Part shown: positions 41,184 through 53,530 of the stretch, piece by piece
Position numbering within the stretch: position 1 is the stretch's first letter
How the letters are laid out: each line of letters starts with the position of its first letter
Assembly (NCBI GenBank): GCA_030248195.1
Contig: JASAND010030611.1
Location: forward strand, 1-64,000
Length of the DNA stretch: 64,000 nt
Source: Trissonchulus latispiculum
Taxonomy: Eukaryota; Nematoda; Enoplea; Enoplida; Ironidae
Reading direction: 5' to 3'
Notes under the pieces: generated by a model
Database searches by the model: none
The model's input: the letters and a program-made list of their open reading frames with translations, nothing else
What the model was told of the DNA's origin: nothing
Translations under genes and position numbers: made by a program

Positions 41184-44100
41184 GTTTTGGAACTGTCTGA
41201 TTTCTTTGAGGATGAAGACATTTTTATTGCTTATGGACCTGAACGACTTTGCCTTGACGATTTTTATCTCGGCTCAGAAGGTTTCATACATTCTTCTTTT
41301 TGCTTAAAATGTTGCGTATACATTGTATATATACTGGCATTTTTAGGGTTTTGAAAGTGGGGAGCCTTCGCCCCCCCCCAGGGAGGGGGCTTCCGAAAAG
41401 GGGGGTTGGAGCCCAAGGTATGAATATACCATACCTAACTTTTTAGCGAAAAATTAGCATTTCTCAGGTAAGAATGAAAAAATCGCTGTTTTTAAGCGTA
41501 CAAAAAAAATTGAAAGAGAAAATTCTTGAAAATTTGACCGCAAAACCTAATTTTTCGTCACTTTTGGGCGACCCCCAAAAAAGTGGGGGGCTCCGAAAAG
41601 TGAAGGGGGAACCGAAAAGTGGAGGGGCCAATACTAAAAATGCCAGGTATATATACTGGCATTTTTTAGGGTTATGAAAGTGGGGGGCTCCGCCCCCCCC
41701 CCTACTGAGGGGTCGTGGGGGGCTTCCGAAAAGTGGGGGGGGGCGAACCAAAGGTAAAAATAGGCCGAAATTTTTAGCGAAAAATTAGCATTTTTAAGGT
41801 AAAAACACTCAAAAAGCTTATAAATCCATAAATTAGCTAAAAATTGAGACATTTTTTTAAAATTGACCTCAAAAACCTAATTTTTGGTCATTTTTGGTCG
41901 CTCCCAAAAAAGTGGGTGGGGGCTTGCCGAAAATTGAGGGGGGGGCTCCGAAAAGTGGAGGGGGAACCGAAAAGTGGGGGGCCACTAAAAAATGCCAGGG
42001 TATATATACCCATAAATGCTAATTATAGGGGGCGCGAGAGCGACCCCCTATAATGGGTGTAAAAGGCGCTGCGCGGCCCTTTGAGACTCGTTCGAGCACC
42101 GTGCCAGCTCAATGCTGAACGAAACTCGGCAAGTTTAGCATCGTTGGAATCTACACGACGAGTACAACACGTTGCCAGAAAGTTTGGTCAAAATTTTCAA
42201 CTGAAAATTTTCGAATCCGGACAAGTTAGGTCCGTTTGTTTTTTTCTGTGTAAGTCACGCTTGGAAAAATGCAATTTTGTGCAGAGGTGTTTGAAAGATG
42301 TGAACGTTTTCAGTCGGAAAGGTTTATATTTTCTGAATGCCGATATGGTTCCATGTGCCCCGCGCTATATTTTTTCGCTGCCCGGCCCGGTATGCCGCCT
42401 GTGCTGCCGGCCAAAGGTGGCCTAACGGCGTTTTTGACCAGTAGGAAATAGTCAAAAATAGGCTTATGCTGTTTTGGGCCATTGGCCAAAAAGCGGCTAT
42501 TTTGTGTCACGCCTACAGGGCCCTAGAAAGCACTTAGAGACAAGCTGCTTGTTGCATAAGAAACTTTGGGATGGGTAGCGTGTCATAACGTTGACCGATT
42601 TTTGATTTAGGTCCCAACTCCACAGAAAACAGTCAAAAAGAGGCCTAAATATGCAGTTTTGGGCCATTTAGTGAGGCGCATATAAAGGTTATCGGTCGCT
42701 GAACACGATGAGCATAGTCGCAGCGCGGGGCGGTGCTGCTATCGTGCTGCACTGTTATGCAGCAACCATAGAACGCTGGCTGTAGACTTACTGTAGACGG
42801 TTATACATATTATATTAGGTGTGTAGTTAGCTTGGACATGGCAAAAATTAATATAGTTACATACACAGTATGAAAACCTCTCTCTAGGGTGTGCCGTAAG
42901 CGAGAAAAATTGTCCCAAACTGGCGGGAAAAAACCCACTGCGGGAAAAAACCCATATGCTTGAAAAAACCCACCCCTAAAAATTTTTGGCAAGTTGCCAG
43001 GAGCATTTCTAACCATTCCAAATGAAAGAGCTGGTTGTTTTTAGTACAACTGCATCAACATATACTAGTTTTTGTACTAAAATTGAGGTCATGGTCATTT
43101 GAAAATGTTGTATCTTTAACACATAAACATATATAGGCAAATTTTGGAAATTTTTAAAAATTGTTTATTTTCGGCAGTTTAAGAATCCTATCATGTAGAA
43201 AACGTGTTTTTCTTGTATTTAGAGTCAAATTATACCCATTTTAAGGCAATTGAAATTTTGGCTTGAAATGGCACCGTGTCCGATTTAGACCCCCTGGACC
43301 ACCCATAACAGTACGAACCCAGGTAAAACCTATACCAATTTAATCTATAGGCTCAATTAAACAAAAGTATGTATTGGTTTGACCTTTCCGGTCAATGGTT
43401 AGAAAAAAATTAATTTTGAAAGTGGGTTTTTCCCGCCAACTCCAGGTCACCCCCAGGTCGCACCGGAGGGGTCAGAGCAGTGTGGCATATATCATCATGA
43501 AGCCCAACAGATGCCCTACAGGTACATATAATCCGCTTTGGTCTAGGTCTTTCCAGTAGTTCAGGGTGGCCCGGCAAATTTTGCTAATTTTCGGCCCTTG
43601 GTCGGACCAAAATTTCCAAAAATTTCAAAGTCCCAAAAAATTTGCAAGGAAGCAGCGGGAGCTACCATAATACACCCTCCAGGGTTATTTTGGATGCTCT
43701 TCAAGTTAGGCTAGTAAAATCCTAGATAGCGCATATCGGTAAGCCCACACTGGGGGTGGGTTTTTCCCGCATTGGTTTTTCCCCGCTTGACTATGTATAG
43801 TTTGCATCTGGCTGTAGGAGAGTGCTGCTGACGTACAGCACGGCCTAGAACTAGCTACAGATAAGTTGCCATCGTCTGAAATTTTGCATATAACTGCAGA
43901 ATAGCATTAGAAATCGTGAAATTTTTACCTATTTTTAAGCATTTTTAGCTATTTTAAGCTTAAATTCAAGTTAAAAATAGACAATTTTTTAGCTCAGCAG
44001 CAAAAAATAGCTATTTTTAGACATTTTTCTAAAAATTTTCTTCCCCACCCAGAAACCCGAGCCCCCCCAGACCTGGGGGGGGACCCCCCAGACTTCCCCC

Positions 44101-45251
44101 CCTGAACTTTTTGCCTAGGAAAAAGGCAGGGGGGAAGGCCCCAATCCTGGGGGGGACCCAAGTCTGGGGGGGGCCGATTTCTGGGGGGAGGCGCCCCCAC
44201 ACCCCCCCTCCCCCCCTGTAGAAAAAAGCCAGGGGGAGCGCGAGACAATTCTTTATGGATGGGACCAGGGTTTTTTGAAAATTGGACCTGCGTAAATTTT
44301 GCATATTTTTGTTTTCGAGTGCGTATTTTTATTTTCGACTGCGTAAAATTACAAAAATCGCTTCTCAACGTTATAAACGCTATAAACTCATTTAGCGTCG
44401 AATTAATTCGTTTTTGAGAGTTTTTAAACAACCTTAAGGGTCTCAGCTTCATTTTATGTTGCATGCCGATTGAACTGTGGTGTAGAAGTATGAATAGCTG
44501 ATGCGAAATAGATGTGTAGGGGGTCTGGGCTCCCCCCAGGAGTTGAAAAACATTTTAAATTTTGGATTAAATTTGCTCTTAAAACTTTGAATTCTTTGCC
44601 GGGATAAACTTAATAGTAAAGTTAATTGTTGGTTACAGTTATTGTTTCCATGAACAGATAAGATTTTAGTTTACTATGTCAAATGAAAATAGAAACAAAA
44701 ACAACGCATAGTGCAACTGCAGACGGAAGAGTCAATGTAGAAGCGAAGAGGTAAGTGGGGGTCTGGGGGGGGCGGCAGCCCCCCAGAAGAAGCCAGAGCC
44801 CAAACTACGTTGAATTGTCGCAAGAAATTAATTTAGAGCACTCTTGAAATTCTTGCTACCGAATTTTTTTGGCTGCGTATTTTGGTGCGTATTTTTGTTT
44901 TTGACTGCGTATTTTTAAGCTCTACTGCGTAATACGCAGTATTTTACGCAAACAAACCGTGGATCGGACCCTTTTGATGTGTAAATGTTTAAAAATTTGC
45001 TAGCAAGCGCTAGACATAGACAAAATTTATGAGTTTTTAAGTTGAAATAGTGAATATTTTTTAAGAATAGAAAATTTTTAGAAATAAGCTAGGTTGTCTT
45101 TATCTTCATTTTGCGGAATGTTTTATGCGTACGATTTCTATTTTAGAGTACAAATTCCTGTTTTCTCCAAGATTTCGGCCGTCTTCTCTTATTACGGGAC
45201 CTCATCCTGCCAAGTCGCCAAAACTCAGTCGACGCCTTATACAACAATATG
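41184..45251 (+). CDS. Doublecortin-domain protein, two internal exons
   Basis: Exon A is 41184-41280 and exon B is 45147-45251. Exon A follows TCTATTTTTTCAG and encodes LSDFFEDEDIFIAYGPERL and a following DDF. This is the signature C-terminal half of a DCX domain (compare the xDFFxDxDVFIACGPE pattern of doublecortin and DCLK proteins). It ends with one base of a codon. Exon B follows TTTCTATTTTAG and starts with the two complementary bases, then encodes a basic Ser/Pro-rich stretch (SPRFRPSSLITG, PAKSPKLSRR) like the linker after DCX domains, before GTACGT. DCX domains bind microtubules. Preceding and following exons were not found, so the gene extends beyond what can be read, and a kinase domain (as in DCLK/ZYG-8) cannot be judged. 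The 3.87-kb intron is packed with repeats. Confidence 0.72.
42004..42780 (+). repeat. Dispersed element, copy 1 (same family as 61785-62540)
   Basis: Opens with a palindrome around TATAGGGGGCGCGAGAGCGACCCCCTATA. It continues with a GGCGCTGCGCGGCC word and a ~500-bp AT-rich body that aligns in order with 61785-62540. It ends in a monomer-like tail (GGTCGCTGAACACGATGAGCATA, about 42694) that matches the first unit of the satellite at 62465. A partial third copy lies at about 45310-45420. Confidence 0.65.
42890..43792. repeat. Block bounded by GCGGGAAAAAACCCAC and inverted copies
   Basis: Direct copies of GCGGGAAAAAACCCA lie at 42922-42952. Inverted copies GTGGGTTTTTCCCGC lie at about 43423 and 43757. 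The interior has no ORF of note. Possibly a fold-back element with repeated termini. Confidence 0.4.
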
Positions 45252-45618
45252 GTACGTGGATTATGTATATAATATGCGTAGCATTCTTGTGGGTGTTTAT
45301 GTTATTTTGCGGTGCCTAAGACCGTATTCGCCTGGTACCAACTAATTGGATGTCAGGGAGGGGTTAGTTGCCATCGTAAAGTGCTGCAGGAGTCAGGGGC
45401 GTATTTAGGTCGGACGCCCTCCCACCCAAACCGTCCAGACATAAAGGAAAATTTTATTGTCCGCGCGCAAGGCGGTCACATATTTCTAAAATTACGAAAT
45501 TAACACCTAGTTTACACTTCTCTAAGGTTTTTAAAACTTTCCATGGATTTATAGAAATTAGAGAAATCGTGATTTCTCAGTTATACTACAAAACTAAACA
45601 ATTTTTGATGCTATTTTG

Positions 45619-46321
45619 TAGGGTTGGTTTTTTCCGGAAAAAAAGATTGCCGGAAAAACCTTTTTCCATTTTTTTTCCATTTTTTCCAGTTTTTTCCTTT
45701 TCCGGTCACTCCAAAATTACACAATGTGCTAAAAGTTGCGTTATTTCATGTTTTTGCATGCGCAGAAGCAGTTTTCACGATATTTAGTAGCCCCACAGGG
45801 GTAATGCAATAGCACAAGCGCTTAGAAAGGTTCCAGTATTGATTATAGGAATCAAATGTTTTCAGCGGGTGACGCTGTAGCGCAAAGGACAGGTGACTTC
45901 TGTATACCTTGGTGGCCATACTACCTAGTTTGTGGTTTCCGTAGGTAACTAAATTCAAATTCATGAATATCGTATTGTTTGTTACCTCATTAAACACTAT
46001 TTTTGATAGTTTCTTAATGTTCTGAGGTCATAAATTAACTTTCAGAACATGTCCCGAATATTTTTCCATTTTTCCGATGCGTCAAAAAACCCAAATACAA
46101 TTTCGTCAGATTTAACATACCAACCCCCACCTACTATGACCCACGGAAAAGGTTGTAAATAGTGTGAAATTGCTGGAAAAGCTCAGAAAACATGATATTC
46201 ATTGTAAAAATTGTCAAAATAACGTTAGGAATATTTTTCCATTTTTGTCCACCCCATCGGAAAAAAATGGAAAAAACGGAAAAAACTTTTTTCCAGTCCT
46301 TTATTTCCGCGCCCATCCCTA
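45619..46321. mobile_element. hAT-like non-autonomous element, perfect 8-bp TSD
   Basis: Ends TAGGGTTGG and CCATCCCTA are inverted repeats (8 of 9). CTATTTTG lies on both sides (45611-45618 and 46322-46329). Subterminal TTTTTCCGG-type words are mirrored at the right end. A partial relative with the same left end (TAGGATTGGTTTTTTCCGG) lies at 55139-55320. No transposase. Confidence 0.85.
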
Positions 46322-47295
46322 CTATTTTGTGATCAGGACTTGATTTTCAATTGTTTAGCCTGAAATTAAGCAAAAGTTTCAAGGAAATACCGGGCAGGGC
46401 ATTAAACACAGTTGTCTGCGCGGGGATTCTGGGATGGTGGAGCTCCCCAGCACTATCGCGCAAAAGTACTGAATAGAAACCTTTGAAAAAGATTGCATAG
46501 ATTTCTCAAAAGTTATGGACTCAGAGACCTCAGAGTGCTTAGGAGTGCCTAATGGTGAATCAGTCCAGTCTAAAAATCAGCCTATGATATTGCGTCAGCG
46601 TTAGCTAATTTTTCACGTTCTGCCTTCTGGATTCAGCCGGATTCAAGTCAACTGAGATTTCAAGTCAAGTCACAAGTTGTTGATTGCTTAAATGCACCGG
46701 CTTACAAAAACACTAACAAGGTTATGACGGTATTCCTAGTGCCGATGTTCCTATGTTACATAGAACCTCCGCCGACCATGTGGCAGAAGACGTGTTAGTA
46801 GCAGCATATTAATACGTACAAAAAAGAATGATGCAAATAAGTAGAGCTCACAGAAATTTATTTAGATTTAGATTTGAGCTAATTTATCAGTTTTTGATGG
46901 TTGCTAACTGTCAAAGTGAGTGGTTGATTAAGATTATTAACGGGCTTGCCTAAGTAATCATCACCTAAGTAAACCCCCATAATTTGAAAATTTGCAAAGA
47001 TTGTTTGATTGCTATGAAATGTGTAAGGAAAACTTTTAAAAAGATTTTATAATCTGTCGAAGTTGGTTAAACCTCAATCGTACAAGTCGATTACTGCCCG
47101 GTAAGATAATTATATCGTTGTACTCTTAGTAGCTTACAAACAACAGCAACACAAATTCCAATAAGCAGAAACAAGAGTAGAAAAAAGACAAAAGCAGTAA
47201 AAATGCAGTTGGAGCTGACTACAGATTCTGGAAATTAATAGGAAACTTAAAATACTTTTTAACTCAGGATTCCCCCCGGAGATAAATCCCTAAAA

Positions 47296-47345
47296 ATACC
47301 CTGCTCAACGTGCAGACGCTCTAACCATCTGGGCCAAGTGCTTCA
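47296..47345 (-). tRNA. tRNA-derived fragment
   Basis: On the minus strand GGCCCAGATGGTTAGAGCG followed by TCTGCACGTTGAGCAGGG is a clear tRNA D-arm/A-box plus anticodon arm. No B box follows, so this is a truncated tRNA pseudogene or SINE head. Confidence 0.45.
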
Positions 47346-47504
47346 GTTTAACCGGAATTTAACCGGAAATCCTGAACAGTTGTAGACACAGTATATAAAA
47401 CTTGAAATGTCCATCTTGGGAAAGGAACACATTTTTAGATAACCTGCTAAGGTAAGACATTTTCTTAACCGTTTTAGGAAAAATATTGCAAACTGCAGCG
47501 ACCA

Positions 47505-48070
47505 GTTTCATAAAACTTAAAACCTGCAACTTGCACGTGCAAGTTTGAAGAAAACTGTTTCAGAAGCCCTCTAGTGGTACTTGCGTACTTGCATTGGAAC
47601 TGCAAGTCCGCAAGTTAAAATTATCGGCTAAGACTTGCGGTCGATATTTGTTTCATAAAAATCGTCAATACACTTGCACTCACGCTGCAGGTAGTTGAGC
47701 GTATTTTCAGTGAACAAAATGGAACGTTAATTGCTACATTTTATGCAAATTTTATAGTTTTTGAAGAAATTTGGTGACAAGAGTCTTTGGGTTATTGACG
47801 TAGTAGAGTCTGCCGAACCGCTGCATCAGAAGAAGAAGAAGAGTCTAAATTTCAAACAATTTATTTCATTTTTGTAATTTATTTGAATTTTTAATTATAT
47901 AATTATTTACAGCTACCTGCAAACTTGCATTTGAAGCTCGCTTACAAGTTCTCAAGTCCTGCGACTTAGCTTATTTCTGCGGGTCAAAGAAAAGTTTTAT
48001 GAAACATTGACAACTTGAACTTGACAAGTGCGCGGTATATACAAGGTCAAGTTGCAAGTTTTTTTATGAC
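47505..48070. repeat. Self-complementary AACTTGCA/TGCAAGTT repeat
   Basis: Words ACTTGCA, TGCAAGTT and AAGTTGCAAG recur in both orientations. The block begins with GTTTCATAAAAC and has GTTTTATGAAAC near its right end. This is the same boundary word as in the 7.3-8.9 kb and 14.7-15.5 kb repeat blocks. Confidence 0.55.
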
Positions 48071-48336
48071 ATTGTCTCCTGGGCTTCTGTGAATGTGAAG
48101 CATTGATTTATCGAGAGAGACACAAAAACCAAGCTTTGATGCGTTCTCCTTCCTTTCTTTTGCAGTTTTCTCAGTAAACAGGAGACATAAAGTGGTGAAA
48201 CTGAAAAACTAGCTTTGGCCTAGTCCTTGTTAAACTGCACTGAACAAATTTCGGGAAATTTTAGTAGAGGAGTTCCTTCCCCGTAGAGAGCCTGAGGATA
48301 CAAGCTGTATAGCTTTGTTGCTCTTGTTTTGGACAG

Positions 48337-48339
<3 letters not shown>

Positions 48340-48401
<62 letters not shown>
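48340..48401. repeat. (TA)n microsatellite
   Basis: About 62 bases of AT dinucleotide. Confidence 0.95.
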
Positions 48402-48402
<1 letters not shown>

Positions 48403-49151
48403 TCCTGTGATCACTAAATCTTTGGTTAGTCTCTGTCCAAAATTGCTTTAATTGTTTGTTGTAGCCGATAACCCCTAGCAAAACCGTGTGTTAAAAGTTT
48501 AGTATATAAACAACATACCTATTTGGGATTTACGTCGTTGTCAGTAGGTCAATTGTCTACCAACGTTGTCAGTAGTTGCTTCATCATATATAAAGTGACA
48601 GGCGAATCTTAACCCATCCCTGATCTGAGCCTTGTATGCAAACAAAATTACTAATATTTGTGCGCGGAAGATGGGGCCTATTATAAACCTGTAAACCATA
48701 TAATTAAAATCAGTACACTTTGAAGTCTTTGAGTCTACGTATATAAAGGTTTCGTGCACGTCTGTTGCTGATAGATTAGAAACAGAAGTCTGAAGTGCTG
48801 TATGTTTGTTTCTATAAGATGGATATAATTAAGTGGCCACCTATACGTGGATTTTCTGAGTTTGTTAGTATATACCGAAAATCATAATGATTGTACATTT
48901 TCTGTTTTCATTTATATACATACTTTGACTTAGAAAAAACAGCTTAGCTGCTGCAATGTGTATCACTTTAATATTTCGAAGATGCTGGCCCTTTGTGCGA
49001 TTGGACTATGACGACATCCCTAATTCTAGCCTAGGTATATATATGCTGTGTGCACTTCTTTTAATAAATTTTTATATTCCGCATATATATTGTATGATTT
49101 TGAAAATTGCAGCCACTGTGTTGATGAAGAAACATATCTATTCCTAAAGTT

Positions 49152-49539
49152 CACTGGCGGATCCAGGATTTGGTGACGGGGGCGGTAAAATGTTTTCGTC
49201 GAGGGGTCTGGGGGCGGAGCCCCCCAGAAGTTGAAGAAATTTTTTGTTTTTTAATAAAATTGGTCTTCGGATCTTTATATAATTCTTTTCATACTGAAGA
49301 ACTGAGAAAATGTTTTAAAATTCTTGACATTTTTAGGCAAAAATGGTAACTTTCTCCGAAAGATCGAATGCATTTTAAGCTTTTCCTTCAATGCAATAAA
49401 TATGCGGTTTAATAGTAGAAGATTCTCGCCGAAGGTGCTAAATTTTTTGGTTTTTTGCCATTTTCCCTCTTTCTGCCCATAATTTTTCCTACGTTCGAAT
49501 CGCGACGGGGGGGCTCCGCCCCCCCTGGATCCGCCTCTG
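49152..49539. mobile_element. hAT-like MITE
   Basis: Ends CACTGGCGGATCCAGG and CCTGGATCCGCCTCTG are inverted repeats. Flanks CTAAAGTT (49144-49151) and CTAAAATT (49540-49547) are an 8-bp duplication with one change. The interior has the GGGGGCGGAGCCCCC hairpin shared with other G/C-run repeats in the window. Confidence 0.85.
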
Positions 49540-52500
49540 CTAAAATTAAAGTAGGAACTAGAGATGAGGACGAGCCGGACTTTTCTGGCTCGGCTCGGCT
49601 CGCCAAGTTTGAAATTTAAATTCTTGCGATTGCATCAGATTTTGCTCTTTTCCATATGGTGTCTTCGTCAAATTTCTTGAAAACAGCGTCTAGATACTAG
49701 TAACAAATTTGAGTTTTGATGTTTTTTAATAACTTGAGGTATACTACAATTAGCAAGTGTCATTCATTACTACCACTATCATCAGCACTATAACATTAAT
49801 GTAACTAAATATAAACTAGACTAAACAGGCTTGACTGAAATTGTTGGCCATTTAGTTGGAAGAAGTTCGGAAATATGACAGGAAAATTTGGTCGAATTAA
49901 AATTTTTGGTTGGGGTCGGCTCGGCTCAGCTCGGCTTGGGAGGAATTGTTGCCGGCTTGGAATTGGGAATGGAAATTGGAACACAGGACACTGGAAATGG
50001 GCTATGACAATAGCAGAAAATAAAGGGTACACAGTCACTGTTTAAATAGAACCATTCATGATGGATTACGGGGCCTTAAGAGAACTAAAAGTATTCCTAA
50101 ATAAAGAAGTTATATAATTATTTATATTGATATTTGTTTAGCTTAGTCAATTCGTGCTACCGAATCAAAAACACCATTAGGTAAGGTTTGTTTTTCTGTT
50201 TTCTTCTGGTCGAAAGTTTCAGGGTCCGGGTCAGTGGCGCAGCCAGGACTTTGTGACGGGGCATGCGGACATGGGCGTATCCAAGGGGGGGGGCTGGGTT
50301 TACTTTAGTGGGGGGCGCCCCCCACTCGACCCCTTTTCCCCCCACTTTTTTGGTCTCCCCCCACTCGACCCCCTCCCCCCACTTTTTTGGGCTCCCCCCC
50401 ACTCACTATGGTGGCCGGAAAATGCCAAATTTTAAGGATTTTTGGTCAAAATTTTCAAAATTTCTCCGGCGTCGCTGGATTTTTTTGGTCAAAAATCGTC
50501 TATTTTGGTACATATACTAAAACTTGATTTTGAGCACTTTCGAGCTTAGTTGTAGCAGCATATGTAGAAAACCCGTAATTTCTACGGTATTTTTAGCATT
50601 TTTAGCCCATTTTATTCCCCCACTTTTGGTTTCCCCCCCACAAGTGGAGGGGAGCCCCCCCACTTTTTTGGCCTAGAGAAAACCCAGGGGGGTTTGGAAC
50701 ATCCTCTTTCCGTCCGATCCCTCTGGAGTTTTGGGGGAGATAAAACAATTGAGCTCTTCTCGGATATTTTTTAGGATTTTGAAACTGGAAAGCTTCGCCT
50801 CCCCTACACGAGCGAAATGGGGGATGTGCCAAAAATAATTGGAGGCCAAGCAAGACCAAGGTACAATATACCTAAATTTTCATCTAAAAAGCTAAAATGC
50901 GCTTTATAAATTAGCTAAAAATTGAGAAATCTTTGAAAATTTTACCTCGCAAACTTTTTCGAAACGTTTGGGCGACAGCAAACCTGCTGCAAAAGTGGTC
51001 TAAAAACTGCAAGTCTTTAGTTTATTGAACTAAAAATATTTTGCGCCTGCAGTTTATATCTGCATCATTTTTTTCAAATGTTTCGAGCCTGCAACGCTCA
51101 CCATTCACCAACTCTAATTTTTACAGTTTTTACAGTTTCGAGCTTGCTACGGCTTTTCAGTTTAGCTTATATATTGCCTGCCAGCACAATTCACATTTTT
51201 GTGGCAAGAATCTTAAGCAATTATATACAACAATGTACGTATATAGTGCTCCAATGATACGGTCGAAACAGCATTTTCTGTCGTAATTATCAGGTCAAAT
51301 CAGGAGGCATGGGCGGAGCCGAGTTTTGAGTGAAGCAACTTAAAAGGTTTTTTGAAATCGTGAAAAATCCCGTATATACGTATTCTAAACTGCAAAACGA
51401 CTACATAACAGTCAGTGCTTGGATGATCAGCGTGAAGTAAATCTTTTAATGATGAAGTTACAGCGCAGTAAAATGAAAATTTTGAAATTTTGGAATGTGT
51501 CCGTCCACCTTCTGACCAGGTCATTTTATTTGTGTCCAGAAACTGTGAAAATACTTCGCTTTTTAGACGAGACTTCTTTACTAAGCGACAAATCGACAAT
51601 CTAAGACGACAACTACGTATATACATGAGGCATTGCGAAGAGCTTCAAAGTGAGCCATAAAATATTGCTCTAGCCCTTACAGTTGATGAAATTAGACCAA
51701 ACCGCGACTGAAAACCTAGTGCGTTGAAAACCTCACCCCGATGTCATTTGCTGGAAGTTTGCCAGAACAATGTTGGCTGCTCCATTCGAAAGAACGAGTT
51801 GTGTTTAAGGTGGTAATTTCTGTTGGAGACATCAACTTTGAACCGTTATTACACACTCATTACAAGAAGCCATTTTTGTATCAAAGTGTAGCTTAACATT
51901 TTCACTTTTTAATGAATACAATGAAACTAGTATTGGTTTGAGAAAAGTTTTTAACGGCTTCTTGAAGAAGTGCAATTTTTCAGATTTTTCGCAGACTGAA
52001 GTAAATTTTTTCGTGAGACATCGGTTACATAGTTCGATACCGCTATCAAATAGTTGAAGACCCTTTTTGGGTTGCCGCTTTTTCACAAAAAGGCAACGCT
52101 TTGTGTTGAGTATGTCCGTTATTTCTTATTTCTTCTCCGGATTCTTGTCCCCCCCTTTGTCCCCCCGGATCTCGAGATTGGCTGGACCGATCCGGCTGAA
52201 ATTTTCAGGGGGGGTTGGGGGTGACCTAAAGTGCTCCCGGAAGTGCGGGCAGTTCGGTACTTCCCGGATTTCGGGAATGGCGAATCCCGGAATTTTTTAA
52301 AATGGTAAGGGGGGACCAAGGGAAACGTAAAAATTTTTTGTCTCCGATTTTGCTCAAAAGTTTGTCATAGACTAATTCGATGGCGCTGATTTCGAAACTG
52401 AAATCGAAATTCCCGGAATATTTACGGATTTCGAGATATTGGACCCGAAAAATTCCGGATTTTGAAACTTTTTTCCGAAAGTGGTCGATATGGTACTCAA

Positions 52501-53530
52501 ACGAAAGAGCTCGTCGAGCTGAACAACTTTCCTTCTTGCGACATTTTCCGGAAATGCGCCTAGCGAAAGTTTTGGCCGAAAAACTGAAAATCCGGGAATT
52601 CCCGAAAACCCGGATTTTGGACCAAAACATTTTTTGTCTCCGATTTCTCTCAAAAGTTGGTCATAGGGTAATTCCACAACGCTGATTTCGAAACTGAAAT
52701 CGAAATTCCCGGAAAATCTACGGATTTCGAGATATGCGCTTCGGAAAATTGACTTGTTTATAAGAGGAAAAATGACAGCGGCAACCCATTCATGCCAATT
52801 TGCTGGTTAATTATATATTGTGAAAACGCTCTTCGTTATGGAGAAATTGGTTAAAGTTAAAGTTAAATTAGTTAAAACGTATGCGCAACCTAGATTTTGC
52901 CTACTTTTATCAACTTTGATTTTGATTATGCAGTTTTAATTTAAATTTAATTAGCGTCGACGGCGCAAAATTATTGCTTTTCTTCTTCAGGTTTTTAAGA
53001 GCCAGTATTTCCCTGCTTAAGATTTAATCACAAGTATTGTTTGTTTCATTTGTCTGCTAAGTTATATATAAGTATTGTTTCGGCTGGCCACTGCGTGTGT
53101 GTGAATTAGCGGAACCTTCGTATGAACGTGCATGTGTCTGTTGTTTCGTGTGATACTGTCTGTTGAAGATGAAGGTTTTTAATTTGTTTGATTTTTATAT
53201 CAGTGTACAGTGATGTCTGTCTAGTGAAGTCTTCGTGAAAATTTGAAGTGGTCAGGACCTGTTTTTTAAACCTTTCTCTTATCTGTTGTCGTGTAAGCTG
53301 AGTTTGATAAGACTTGAGTTGGCTGCGTTCTCTTTACTGGCTTTTGAAACTCTGCTTGTAGCTGTTGTACATGGTCATTGTGCTGTGTTGGCGGACTTTA
53401 CTATTTGGCTCCGACACTTTTCTTTCCGAGAGCACATAACTGGCTTAGTTTTACTGGTGGGGGGATCGGGACTCAATTTTCTATCTCCCCCATATCCCAA
53501 CAAATAGCCAAATTTTGCCAGTTATATATA

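Larger units (their letters stand above)
41281..45146. other. Repeat-filled intron of the doublecortin-domain gene
   Basis: Contains G/C-run MITE-like pieces (41360-42000), a dispersed element (42004-42780), a block bounded by GCGGGAAAAAACCCAC and its complement (42890-43792), and more G/C-run pieces near 44040-44220 and 44520-44780. Nothing coding. Confidence 0.55.

Noticed and set aside
44029..44464. Long minus-strand Gly/Pro-rich ORFs
   Set aside because: They come from G/C homopolymer runs of MITE-like repeats, which rarely hold stop codons.
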